Part shown: positions 1 through 10,215 of the stretch, one piece after another | How positions within the stretch are numbered: position 1 is the first letter of the stretch | How the letters are laid out: the number at the start of each line of letters is the position of its first letter | NCBI GenBank assembly: GCA_008508345.1 | Contig: QNGE01001734.1 | Span: forward strand, 47,520 to 111,519 | From: Paragonimus westermani | Lineage: Eukaryota; Platyhelminthes; Trematoda; Plagiorchiida; Troglotrematidae | DNA length: 64,000 nucleotides | Direction of reading: 5' to 3' | Notes under the pieces: generated by a model | Told to the model about the DNA's origin: nothing | Seen by the model: only the letters and a program-made list of their open reading frames with translations | The model's database searches: none | Made by a program: the position numbers and the translations under genes

Positions 1-479
1 TGACATGAGATGGAGTCCCCTCGACAGCCTAGGGTACATGACAATATTGTGAGAATCCGTTTCGTATTTTCTGGTCTTCTTAATCCATAAGTTGCCTGAC
101 TTTGATGGCAACTCATGAAATTGATACCAAGCGCCGAGATCAACTAAGGGTTCCTGTTAGAACTCCTAGCTTCATGTACACGGAATGTGGAGTCAAAACG
201 GTGCGAAAGACACACATCTTTATGTTGACGACGGTGATATTGTATCAACTGCAACAGAGGTAATGAGCGTTCACACTTTTCCGTATGTATCAACCCTACT
301 GGAGTACAGCACTCTCAGTTCGGTGTGAGACTGACAGCATTCTTGAGATATCGACTGCAAGTTAACCAGCAGGATCGATTGAAAGATTAAGTAATGGAAA
401 CGATACGCAGGCCGGAAGATGACGTCAAGGAGTCGGTCGGTCGCATGCTCTACGCAACCACTCCGATCAGTTTGACCAA

Positions 480-1020
480 ATCATCATCATCATCATCACC
501 ATCATATATAGTAATACATCAGTGGTTCACACTAATGCTTAACTGCCACACAACTATGAAGAAAAACAAACAAACCCTATATAGGAAGAGAGAAGGAAAA
601 AAGAAGGGGACGGGAAGAGATCTAACTGCTGAAAATAATTACGTCTACATTCAAACATTCAGCATCAAGGTGCCTACACCTTGCAAACAAACAACCGAGC
701 TGCAAGTGAGAGTAAGGCGTCATCAGCAAAACAGCTTCCTTACGGCTTTCACTGTCCCGCGTCATTAAATGCACTCAGCTCACAGACAACTCGGCTAAAC
801 AACGACAACATTCACGTCAAACACCAAAACAACTCAACACATTTGCAGTCAGCGAACCACTGTTTTTGTAAACTGAATACCAGCACTATGTCAACTACAA
901 GGATAAAACAGAAAGACATGCAGCCAGTTATATTCCTTTAATCGGTCAAAATCCTACAGCTGAAACACCTGCCTCATCAACAGCAGCCGATGTCATCAAC
1001 TGCGCATCCTCGCTGACCTT
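480..1020 (-). mobile_element. RTE 3' end, solo 3' UTR fragment
   Basis: Read on the minus strand this is the 3' tail of an RTE-type element: a GATGAT-type short-repeat end at 480-500, the segment with AACCACTGATGTATT, a pyrimidine-rich CCTTCTCTC stretch, and the GTGAAAGCCGTAAGGA block. The same order of blocks recurs near 2.7-2.97, 8.3-8.6, 35.4-35.8, 40.45-40.58 and 42.8-43.0 kb. No coding part of the element remains here. Confidence 0.75.
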
Positions 1021-2234
1021 TCGGACCCAGGTCAAAAGAGTTGAAAGGTTGAAATCCATTTGTAGAAAAATCGACGCCTATTCAATTTTTCTGAAACAGT
1101 TGTGATCTGCAGATGAAGTCATCCCTTTCGTCAACAAGGAATGATTTCACGTTTGTGACTCATTGACATATGGTAACATTTGATCGTGTGTGCGTGAACT
1201 GTGTTTCCACTTGGATTAATCTTAATTATTGTGTTATATACCAATGAACAAGAAGTTCACAGAGGCAGTTGATAGCATCCAGCCGGTTCGGATTGATCAC
1301 GGAAAGTGCACGATCACTGCTCTCAGCCTGATACACCTCGAAGCACGTATCGGTATCGATTAGTCAGATTACTCTTAATGAATACAAGCGAATCTTCAAG
1401 TCATTGGATTTTCAGACCAGCCTGTCCATCATTCCAGTTCGCCCCAACGAACACCTTACACAGCTGGACGAAAGCAACCAGTGTGATTTTGTAACAGAAA
1501 GGCTCAATCTTTCGTTTATGCAAGGCAACAGTTGATTCAGCTTTGGTGAGATAACTACACCGACCCTTAGTTGCATACCGCTGATAAGCTCCATGAGATG
1601 TTTTATCCACCACTACGCCCATGAAAGTGGCAGTATCGGATACGGAAGTGTACAGTTCCGTGATCCTGACAAGTATGCCGTTGACATGAACACAAAGATG
1701 TTTAACGAAGGTGAAGGCCAACGATCGAACGAACCGAGGCTAGCGGCAAACGTTGGGAGCCTATTTGAACACCCGTATTTTTAGGACACCTCTGGTGACA
1801 GAGAAGCATCCCTCTGAGGCTTAGAGGTCGTGCAGACAAGGCGACATTGAGGGTTGTGTTAATTTACGGGTGGAAAACCTGACCGCTCAGAGTAGACGAC
1901 GTGAACTGTCTTCAACTGTCTGCGTTCTATTGTTCGCATCGGGTGGCATCAATAAGTAAACGACGAAGAGGATAGGAAGCGGGTATTCAATAGCGACTGT
2001 CAAGCGATTTCTTTGGCTCAGTTCTTACATCTACACAGGCTTAAATGGCCAGGCTGTGTGCCAAAGATGCCAGTCAGTCATCCGTCACACCGGGCACTCT
2101 GTCGACGCCTTAGGCCAACTGGCCTAAGGTACGAGATAGGCAGATAATGAGTTAAGGTAGAGAAATGAAGTTATATTAATTGAACATCACCCACGATTGA
2201 TCAAAGCTTTCCAGTCAGCCCCTTTTGAAAAGAA

Positions 2235-2275
2235 GTACTAGACTCGAGTTGCTTGCTAGAGCTCATCAGTAGTGC
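2235..2275 (-). ncRNA. Hammerhead ribozyme motif (type I), damaged
   Basis: On the minus strand: stem I strand GCACTA, core CTGATGA intact, short stem II (GCT...AGC), then AAC instead of GAAAC, CTCGAGTC and the closing strand TAGTAC. A two-base loss removes part of the conserved GAAA box, so cleavage should be abolished. The same loss is seen in the copy at 4154. Confidence 0.7.
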
Positions 2276-2375
2276 ATATCCTTGTCATGACCGGGACTAG
2301 AACTCCGGCCACGTCTTCATGAGGCAACCGTGTTGACCATTGCGTCAGTTCTATTCCCGGCCATGACAAGGATAT

Positions 2376-2420
2376 ACACTACCGAAGAGTTTTAACAACA
2401 ACGAAATTCGAGTCCAGTGC
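2376..2420 (+). ncRNA. Hammerhead ribozyme motif (type I), degenerate
   Basis: Stem I strand ACACTA, core CCGAAGA (U4 changed to C), GAAA box present, TTCGAGTC, closing strand CAGTGC. Stem I keeps about four pairs. This is the plus-strand partner in the head-to-head SINE pair and is the more decayed of the two. Confidence 0.55.
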
Positions 2421-2970
2421 TCCTTTTTGAAAGGGGCCGACTGGAAAGTCTATGAGAATGCGACAGCTGCGGTCAGTTGTGAGTAATGTTCAACATGCAT
2501 GATAATCGAAATCCTCTACTACTCATTTGTAATCAGAAATGAAGTCTTTCACCAAGAGGTTGGTCATTGCAAGTCGGGTCGTCCCGCGGGCTGTGGACTT
2601 AACGATTCATAGAGCCAGTGGCTGGAGACATTAGGTAGGATGGCGATTAATCGGGCGCAGTGGCGTGAATGTTGTTGTTTGACCGTGTTCTGCGGATTGG
2701 TGCAATCAATGGTGCGGGACGGTGAAAACCGTGAGGAAGCTGTCTTGCTGGTGACGCATGGGTTTCACTTATAACTTGGTTGTTTGTTCACAAGCTGTAG
2801 GCAACTTGACGTCGAATAGTTGAAATACAGACGTGGTTGTTTTTAACAATTTAGGATCCGCTTCTCTTCCCTTTCTTTTTCTTCCTAGCCAGGGCTTGTT
2901 TTTACTTCCATGGTTGTACGGTAGTTAGGCATCAGTGAGAACCACTGATGTATTGATGTCTGATGATTCA

Positions 2971-4077
2971 GTGCGATAGTGTACATTGAAAATGAACTCC
3001 CAAACACTTGAAACTAAGTAGCACCACTGATAACGCGATGATGATAGAGCTTAATGGACTTGACAAGACCAAGCGATGCCATGAGTTGACAAATGAATGA
3101 CGGGTGATACTGCACATAAGCTTTATTCACCGGAAACCTTGTTCTCTTTAGGATGAACAGCCTGAGATTTGCAGTCGACAGACGCAAATTGATTAACAAG
3201 TTGGCCCCAGGCACACAGGCTGTTTAGGTCATCAGTGTGCCCAGACAGGCAGATGGCTTAGGACTACTGAGGTCATCCTACCTGGCAGTCGTCGTCGTTC
3301 TGGCCGATGTGACCAAGAGGGCCAGCGACTGAAACTGAGTCAGCGAGCTGAGTCAGAGAGAGAGAGAGACCGGACATGCGCGCCGCTAAGCCCACCCCCA
3401 CGCACTTGTCCCAAAGCGAGAATAAGAGTAGCCACTGGGGCGTACGACCGCCCACATGTACAATAAGCGGTGGACGGGCTGACGGGGGGTGCAGACATGG
3501 CACACAATCATACGTACACATACACACAGGTGTAACAGCCGTCAACGCAACTGGAGCGTGCTAAAGATTGACCTGTGAGACAGGCACCGTGGTGGCTAAG
3601 CCCAAACTTTGCCGTCCTGTGCGGATAGATGGGGCACGTGCGGTGCCAGCCAGTGTCCACATGACGAACAAAGAAGCTTGTATCGTGCTCCGAACAAAGC
3701 AAAATCCTGGGTTGTAGAGCTTGCAATTTCGGGCCTATCGATCTCTCGAAGTGGGTGTTGATGTGGTTGGCTTGTCGCTCGAAACGAAACGAGACATGTT
3801 TACAGTGAAGATTCCCACACCTGAAAGTTAGCAGAGCAGAAGAGAATGGTGGCCATAGCGAACAGAATTGCTGAATCACCCGGGCCCTGGTTCACATGGC
3901 TGTAAGTTAATGCCGCCTGCGAAAGTTTAGGTGAGAGGGGAGCGATATCGTACCAGTTCGAGGGGGTGCGCAAAGCAAACTGGTACGAGGTGAAGATGTT
4001 CGAAATCATGGACAGTAAGATGAGAGAGCTCGAAATAATTCACCAATTAAGTATGGCTGAGCGTTCACATATGTTCA
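2971..4077. other. No recognisable gene; (GA)n at 3355-3371
   Basis: Open frames on both strands near 3.3-3.9 kb have no family resemblance and no consistent splice signals. A short GA microsatellite sits at 3355-3371. Probably intergenic or TAF1 downstream DNA. Confidence 0.4.
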
Positions 4078-4268
4078 GTCGTGCCTAGTGTGAAGTCAAT
4101 GGCGCAGTGGTCAACACGGTTGCCCCATGAGAGTGTGGCCATGGCAAGGATATGCACTACTGACGAGCTCTAACAAGCAACTCGAGTCTAATGCTTCTTT
4201 TCTAAAGGGGCTGACTGGAAAGTCTGTTGGAATACGATGGCTGTGGACAATTGTGGGTGATGATCAAT
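4078..4268 (+). mobile_element. tRNA-derived SINE with hammerhead
   Basis: Begins CGTGCCTAGTGTGAAGTC, has the A-box-like GGCGCAGTGGTCAAC, lacks the B-box stretch by deletion, then carries the hammerhead region, the CTTTTCTAAAGGGGCTGACTG stem-loop and a tail ending near GTGATGATCAA. Same family as the copy at 26751, which keeps both boxes. Confidence 0.8.
4154..4194 (+). ncRNA. Hammerhead ribozyme motif (type I), GAAA box damaged
   Basis: Stem I strand GCACTA, core CTGACGA intact, stem II GCT/AGC, then CAACTCGAGTC where CGAAACTCGAGTC is expected, closing strand TAATGC. The two-base loss in the GAAA box is shared with the copy at 2235-2275, defining a subfamily. Confidence 0.7.
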
Positions 4269-6522
4269 TAACATGAAAACGGAAAGTCCTTACCACTCAA
4301 CAGCAGTAATTCAATGAGTTACGACATCAATGTGTGGGGCTCAAATTCCAGCTTCCTAATAACACAAAGCCCCCAGGAGGGCAAACATTCCTTCGGTTGG
4401 CCAAAGGGGAAAGCATCGGTGAGAATATTATTCTAGTAATCGCCATCCAACATTTTGATCTGATCGTAGTAGAAATCATAGGAGACTACAAGGTCGAAAT
4501 CATGCTGACGTAGATTTTTTGCATACTGAGGGGCTGATCAGTCTAAAATATCACGAGGACGAGGGCTTGCCGATTGTTAATTTTTGGAGAAATGAACATT
4601 AGAATGAATTCGTTAACATTTTCATTATTTCGTCGTATTGCCGTGTGTACCCGTTCTGTTTTGTCATTTGCACAGAGGCCATACACTTGTAAATAAAAGA
4701 TGATTCACGAACATTCGAACGAAAACAATGTGAGAACACTGGCAACCAGAAGCAAATGCAAAACAAATTTCCCAGTCCAAATCAAAGTGGAGAGCCCAAC
4801 GAAGACCACAAACAAATCGCAGCAGCTATGAAAACCAGCTCTGAAGAGAGATCTATGCAGTCGTGACAGAACTGAACTCCCGTCACGCTGACAAACAAAG
4901 TGAACAAGCATTCCCAGGTTCCACATGGCGCCGAACATGGCAACGATTAACGGGAATTCAACCGCAAGCTGACTAGAAGCTTGCGCAAAAACTGTGAGCA
5001 CCAATTGGTCGAACGTTCGAAAGAGATGGATCGAACCCTTTAACTGAGAATAGCAGAAAACCATCTCCTCTGAGTTGCAGCTGTGCTAACCATCCGGTCG
5101 TTGCGCAAGTGAGACCACACTTGAAAAATATGGCGCATCCAACACCACCCAATCGCGTCAACTTGATGGTTCTGCTGGCCTCAATTCAACCATGTGGAAG
5201 ACGGGACCCGAATGGTCAGTTGGTGCGTTTCAGACGGTCCTTCATCAGAAGCAGAAGTGGCCATGGAGCATAAGCTCTAGGAGAGTGTCAAGACTCGTGA
5301 AACAGATCTCATCTCCCATTCTCTCTTCAAGGATGCACAGGCTGGGATTGCTGGATCACGTATAGTTCGCAGGTTAGCTGGGCATTTACCACACCGGAAA
5401 TTGTCTACCGAGATCATCAACCGTTGGGTAAACCCGTGTGGTGGTCAAACAACCACGTGATCGCGAGACATGAAGGCCCTCACTGTTTGACAATTAGGTG
5501 CAAAATAACATGTTAAACACGATGCCAAAACTGTTCGACTGCATTCGTACCATATTTGGTGCGGACATCTTACAAACATCACTGTTTCTCTGAATGATGT
5601 GGGTGGGTGCCGGCTGTCCTGTTAAGGTCCCCATGGTCACCCAAATCACTGATTAGAAGCATTATCCGAGCTGGCAACGCGTCACAACCAGCGGTGTGCT
5701 CGTAGTCACAGCATTTCTAGTCCGTTGAAACACAGAGTTCATTGGTCCAATCAGAATACAATTCTCGGAACACAAGAATTCACTTCGCACACCGGTCGGT
5801 TATAAACGCCTGATTGACGTGAAACTCTGGACGCATTCTAACAACCGGAACAAACTTATTCTAGCGAAAAGAGGGATCACGTGAGTGTCTAGAAAGCGGT
5901 TCGTATCAAACTCATTTTCCAAGATGACACTTCGATGGACATTTCTGAAAGAGGATTGGTGCCATATTGGAATGCGTGTATAATGCAGCAGTCTGTATTG
6001 TCCTCACAAACGACTAGTTCTATGTTCTTCGTCAGCCATTGTATTTATTAGAGTAACAACCAATGGTCTGTTGGCATTCGGAATAGTTCCACTTCTGCTA
6101 CTTATCCTTGTTTGACCCTTTTCTAGCATTTTCTTCTAGGTTATTCTACGTCAGTGTTGCTGTGAGTGATGTCCCGAGTTGTAGGTTCACGGACGTTAAG
6201 AATAAATGAATGAAAATGAAACTGAAACAGTCAAACTTGTGTTCAGAGTCCGACAACATTTGTTTCGAAGAAACTAGGAAAGGCTCAAAGTATCTTGGTT
6301 TATTAGTTAGCCGGAAACCGAAAAAATGGCCCAATCTGTACTCAAAATCATGGAGGAATGGGGGTAAGAAGAGATTCCAACGCCCTGGAAAAAAACGCAC
6401 GATATAAGCGAAAAAGTAGTTGTGATAACGTGGTCTCTGCCAAATAGAGCTCAAGCAGAAGCAAGAAATTTTGCATGAATAAACGGCCCAGTCAACAGAA
6501 AAATAGTAATTTGAAAGCTCAC
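4269..6522. other. No recognisable gene
   Basis: Contains only short unrelated open frames. The longest (4705-5064, minus) is hydrophobic but has no family match and no exon borders that fit TAF1. If TAF1 continues, its last exon could be hidden here. Confidence 0.4.
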
Positions 6523-6663
6523 CGAGGGCCACAGGGCCAAATCTCCGTCGGCACAGAGTTCGCCACCTTGACCAGAAAGGCTACTACTATTGTCGGAATC
6601 GGTCAACTGCAGGTCCTGAGCTAACTCAGCTGTGTCTCGTACAACCGGATCACCGAGAGAAAA
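6523..6663 (-). CDS. Probable TAF1 tail exon 17
   Basis: 141 bases, 47 codons, phase 0 at both ends, with an excellent acceptor (pyrimidine run then CACACAG) and an excellent donor TCG|GTGAGC. It encodes FSLGDPVVRDTAELAQDL, QLTDSDNSSSLSGQGG and LCADGDLALWPS. The acidic, serine-rich QLTDSDNSSS faintly recalls the IQLSESGSDSD of the TAF1 tail, which is not proof. Since it ends at a donor, at least one more exon should follow below 6.5 kb; I could not find it. Confidence 0.5.
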
Positions 6664-7288
6664 CTGTGTGGGAAAAAAAACTGGCCGATGAGCAACGATA
6701 TGCACATTTGAGGAATCCGGTTTTAACAATGAGAGGATGTGAGTGACCTAATACACCAATTTTCTGTCTGCCAAACAAATCAATGTTTCAAACAAACCAA
6801 TATCAAGTACGCAAGAATTTTGTTAATTTAGATGAGAAACCATACAAACGGCATATGCATCAACCTACCTACTTGGTTTAGTGTACTGGGGGCCTTGCGT
6901 TGGAAGCGAGCATATGTCGTCCGGTCCGTCCAGGTGATCAGTCTCTAGGACCACATCACGGGACACTGCAACTACCAACGTCGTAGGTAACTTTGCACCT
7001 AACAGCGTCCTGCTCCATTACTCTGAGCGTAAGTGCTTAACTGCCACAAAAAATCGGCCTTGAACATTTACTCACACATAGTGTGGGTAAACAAGCCAGC
7101 AAACATGCACATTAAAATATCACTGAGATCCAAAGATCAAGTTGGTTGGTTGGGTAAACAGCGTTTCATGACTTGACCAGAACAGGACAGATCCCAGATA
7201 AGCTATCTATCACATCGACGACAGTGTCACTCAGACTACAGACAGAAAGAATTCAGTTTGACAACACAAAGAGGCTTATATCCCACAC

Positions 7289-7498
7289 CGAACTCAGTGC
7301 AGATGGTGCGAAAATAATTTGCTCCGATTTAGCCAGAAACAATTGCCCATGAACCGGCGATCCCGGATTTCGATCACGCATGGGCGAAAGCTTTGTCGCT
7401 CTCTCCAATGTGGAAACCAGTTCCTGTGGATCAGTCACAATCGCACTGCGCGCTAGGGTTGCGTGAAAATTAGTACGCAAATTCTCAGTTGGTCGCAA
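7289..7498 (-). CDS. Probable TAF1 tail exon 16
   Basis: 210 bases, 70 codons without a stop between a TGGCAG acceptor and a TCG|GTGTGG donor, phase 0 at both ends. It reads LRPTENLRTNFHATLARSA, DPQELVSTLERATKL and GQLFLAKSEQIIFAPS. I do not recognise a domain. Its composition is that of real protein rather than a decayed repeat, and it splices in phase to the exon below. Assignment to TAF1 rather than to a neighbouring minus-strand gene rests only on strand, order and phase. Confidence 0.5.
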
Positions 7499-8279
7499 CT
7501 GCCAGAATCCGTCAAAAACAAACACAGAGGACAAATGAGGAAATGACCTTGACCCGCTAAACATTGTTGTTACTCTTATTATCACCACCACCATCACAAT
7601 AGCAGACCAAGGCGAGCATGTGCACTACAGTTTATTGTGAATTTGGGCGCTGTTGTCGTTGTTGTTGCTGTCATCGTCGTTGCTGTTGTTTTCATCGTCT
7701 GTTGACCTTGAAGTCTTATCCGCAAGGATAAAGCGGGTCGAATAAGTTCCTTTTCTAACCTGGACTGAAATGTGTCCCTGTGGCGCAAGTAAACAAAAAT
7801 GTGGACTAGAAGTGGATGTGCCACAACACGATCAGTTAGCGCATTTTAAACGAGGAAAAATGAACCAGGTCGACCAGTGAGAAGGTGATTTTTTTTAGGC
7901 CAATTCAGGTTGATATCGATTTGGTGTGTTTGTAAAATCAACGAAATGTTTGAATGGGAATACTGTGTCGCGCGATATAAACGTGGACGATCAATGACCG
8001 TTACAGCATCCAACCATTTCTGGGTAGAAAATCCGAATAATACAAATAGAAGTACTGGCGAGTGCAGAAATCCAGTGGAAATCACAAAAATCAGCAAACG
8101 ATGGACAGATTAGAAACACAAGGTTAAGATGTGCTATCCGGATTTAACATACATCCTCGATTTAGAGGGAGAGGTAAGATCTCATTAGTAAAGGTGAAGT
8201 GAAAATACAAGGTAGAGTTACTTGGTGGTCAATAAAGCCCAACTCGAGGGTTTCATAGTCATGTACCTTTGCATGAACC
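7499..8279. other. Intron between tail exons; no gene seen
   Basis: Holds a degenerate GTT/GTC-rich tract near 7645-7690 (imperfect trinucleotide repeat) and nothing else recognisable. Confidence 0.4.
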
Positions 8280-8640
8280 TTATCATCATCGACAATATCA
8301 CAGTAGCAGTTGGCACTGATCTTTAACCGCTACACAATCAGGAAAATGAGACAAAAGAAGCCTCAATCTACGGATAAAGGGACGAGAGAGAAAGAAACTT
8401 CGTACAGAGACCCTATGTGGAAAAGGAAACATTTAATCGAAGAGTGCCTAGTTCAAGCAAACAAGCAACCGGGTTGAAAATGAGAGTAAGAAAGTGTCTG
8501 TGAGATAGCTTCCTTATGTGGCTTTCATTATCCTGCCTCACTGGTTGCATTCAGTTCACAGGCAATCTAGCTAAACAAAGGCAACATTTTTGCCACTGGA
8601 TCCAATTAGCTGCCACCTTCTAGATACTCAGAACAACCAG
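8280..8640 (-). mobile_element. RTE 3' end, solo 3' UTR fragment
   Basis: Same block order as the other RTE 3' tails when read on the minus strand: ATCATCATC repeat at 8281, purine-rich GAAAGAAAC block, GAAAGCCACATAAGG block, then the TTGCCTGTGAAC block. No coding part remains. Confidence 0.65.
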
Positions 8641-8677
8641 TTGTGTGAGGGACACGGACCACAACCCAGAAGGTTAA

Positions 8678-8800
8678 GTCGAAGTAGTGGGTAGCATGCT
8701 AATGGCGCCGGGCTATCGTCTGTTTGGCTCGATCCCTGTGTCAATCGCCTGCAGCATCAACAAAGAGTGCTCGATGGTCGAATATCCGAAGTCGGTTCGT
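8678..8800 (+). mobile_element. Second tRNA-like SINE head (candidate)
   Basis: GTAGTGGGTAGCATGC resembles a pol III A box and GGCTCGATCCC, about 40 bases on, a near-canonical B box (GGTTCGAnTCC). The sequence between and after is unlike the hammerhead SINE, and no cloverleaf can be closed, so this looks like a different tRNA-derived SINE rather than a tRNA gene. Only one clear copy is in the window. Confidence 0.4.
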
Positions 8801-9626
8801 GTCCTCACAACGCTGGGCTGAGATCACACCACGGACTTATATCGTCCGAGCGTGTCCGAGTAGTTTGAATCACGTTATATAGTAACAGTTATATAAGTTG
8901 TAAGTATATAAGTAACAGTTATATGGTAACCGACTTGAACTGGAAGGGCCAAGCAACGATTCGGTAACTGGCGGTTAAAATGCATCAAATGCTTTCAATA
9001 CAATAATGCATCCGTGATTGGCTTACACCAGATCGGAACTGCAAAACAGCAACTTATGAAAGCCAAATCAGATGCCATTATTAGCACTGATCGACACCTA
9101 ATTGATATGTATGTGCAAACTAATAACAGACCAAATGTTCAGAACGTTTGCGGTTTTTCACTCAATGGATAAGAAGACCCAACTTTCCAAAGACACACAA
9201 AGCGATGAAGTGAGATAATAGGTTGACACACTACTGATACCACATAAACCAACACTACAACTGAGATAGCAGTTGCTTATCTAGTTAGAAGAGATGCAAA
9301 GTACCAGGGGGCAATTTAGAGTATGCTGTGAAAGAAAATTATTGAAACTTCTCGAAAAGTCACAAAAGAACACAAAATGATGAAACATTGCCTTAGACAA
9401 CTCCTCACCGGATCGATATAATCGCATCGACCTGACGAATTTAGAATAAAGTTGAAAAGGCTGAGAAGATCACCACTGACCAATGTCATACAACCAAACA
9501 AAGCAAACATTTATGGATTAACTGTTTCAGTGGATAATGGCCAACAATGGTGATGAATAAATAGATCAATAAATAGTTGAGTAACAGAAATATGAACTTG
9601 AAACATTCTTTTCCCGTCAAAAATTT

Positions 9627-10215
9627 GAATAAAGAAGACAGTAGGCTGATGTTGCACGATTTATGTCCGGACAAATTTCGCTGCATCTTTACGAGTGCAT
9701 ACTACAGACCAATCTTATCTATGAATATCGATGTAGATGCGGAGCATCCTACATAGGCAGGACTGAGCGCCAGTTGCGAACCAGGGTCACGGAGCACATC
9801 CCGAAGTGGGTCAGGAAACAGATTACGCGAACACATGATGTCACAGCCGCGCATAGAAACAAGGAGCCTGCATCGTCCATTGCGCGTCATATCCTAATGA
9901 CGCAACACCAATGTGACCCCACAACGGCATTTCGCGTTATCTACTCAACGTCACACAGGCGAACACTGCGTTATGCCGAAGCGATTGCAATCCGAAAGTT
10001 CAAACCCGTGTTGTGTGTTCAGAAACAACTGTTTGTAGGGTTGTCGCTACCTTGGTAGTGACAGTGATTGTGCACTCTGACAATTGGCTTTCTCTGGTAT
10101 CTTGTTCTCTTTCTCATACTGATATATAAATGGTCTGTAGTATGCACTCGTAAAGATGCAGCGAAATTTGTCCGGACATAAATCGTGCAACATCAGCCTG
10201 CTGTCTTCTTTATTC
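9627..10215 (+). mobile_element. Penelope-like element fragment framed by 84-bp inverted repeats
   Basis: The segments 9627-9710 and 10132-10215 are reverse complements over 84 bases with one mismatch. Between them lies a complete GIY-YIG endonuclease domain of Penelope type. The reverse transcriptase that should precede it is missing. The right arm starts about 70 bases after the stop codon, so it is probably the 3' UTR, and the left arm an inverted copy of it placed at the truncated 5' end. Confidence 0.8.
9663..10058 (+). CDS. GIY-YIG endonuclease domain of a Penelope-like element
   Basis: An open frame of 131 residues without stops. From about residue 17 it reads LIYEYRCRCGASYIGRTERQ, then TRVTEHIPKWVRK, SSIARHILMTQHQCDP, LRYAEAIAIRKFKPVLC and a final LSLPW. 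These are the marks of the C-terminal endonuclease of Penelope-like retroelements: the Y..C.C...YIG.T pair of strands, the catalytic Arg in R..EH, and the LPW end. The first 16 residues come from the inverted repeat and are not part of the domain. Penelope endonucleases nick the target to prime reverse transcription. Alone, without reverse transcriptase, this copy cannot move. Confidence 0.85.
   Translation: MSGQISLHLYECILQTNLIYEYRCRCGASYIGRTERQLRTRVTEHIPKWVRKQITRTHDVTAAHRNKEPASSIARHILMTQHQCDPTTAFRVIYSTSHRRTLRYAEAIAIRKFKPVLCVQKQLFVGLSLPW

Larger units (their letters stand above)
2172..2534. mobile_element. Head-to-head pair of ribozyme SINEs with 11-bp target duplication
   Basis: Two copies of the tRNA-derived SINE lie head to head: one on the minus strand (about 2172-2343) and one on the plus strand (about 2345-2534). 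Both carry the tRNA-like head with GTTGACC/GGTCAAC and a damaged hammerhead. The pair sits inside an RTE and is flanked by the perfect 11-bp direct repeat AGAAATGAAGT at 2161-2171 and 2535-2545, so the two copies entered as one unit. Confidence 0.85.
1306..2970 (+). mobile_element. RTE-type retrotransposon C-terminal part, interrupted by SINE pair
   Basis: Frameshifted plus-strand translation around 1820-2140 gives KATLRVVLIYGWKT, PLRVDDVN and similar, the region after the reverse transcriptase in fluke RTE proteins. After an inserted SINE pair the protein resumes at about 2550 (EVGHCKSGRPAGCGLNDS, SQWLETLGRMAINRAQW), which is the C-terminal end of the same protein. The 3' UTR follows to about 2970 and ends in a TGATGATT repeat. 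It is riddled with stops and not functional. Confidence 0.8.

Noticed and set aside
4705..5064. Hydrophobic minus-strand frame of 119 codons as a membrane protein gene
   Set aside because: No family match, no exon borders, and no start context; chance frame in non-coding DNA cannot be excluded.
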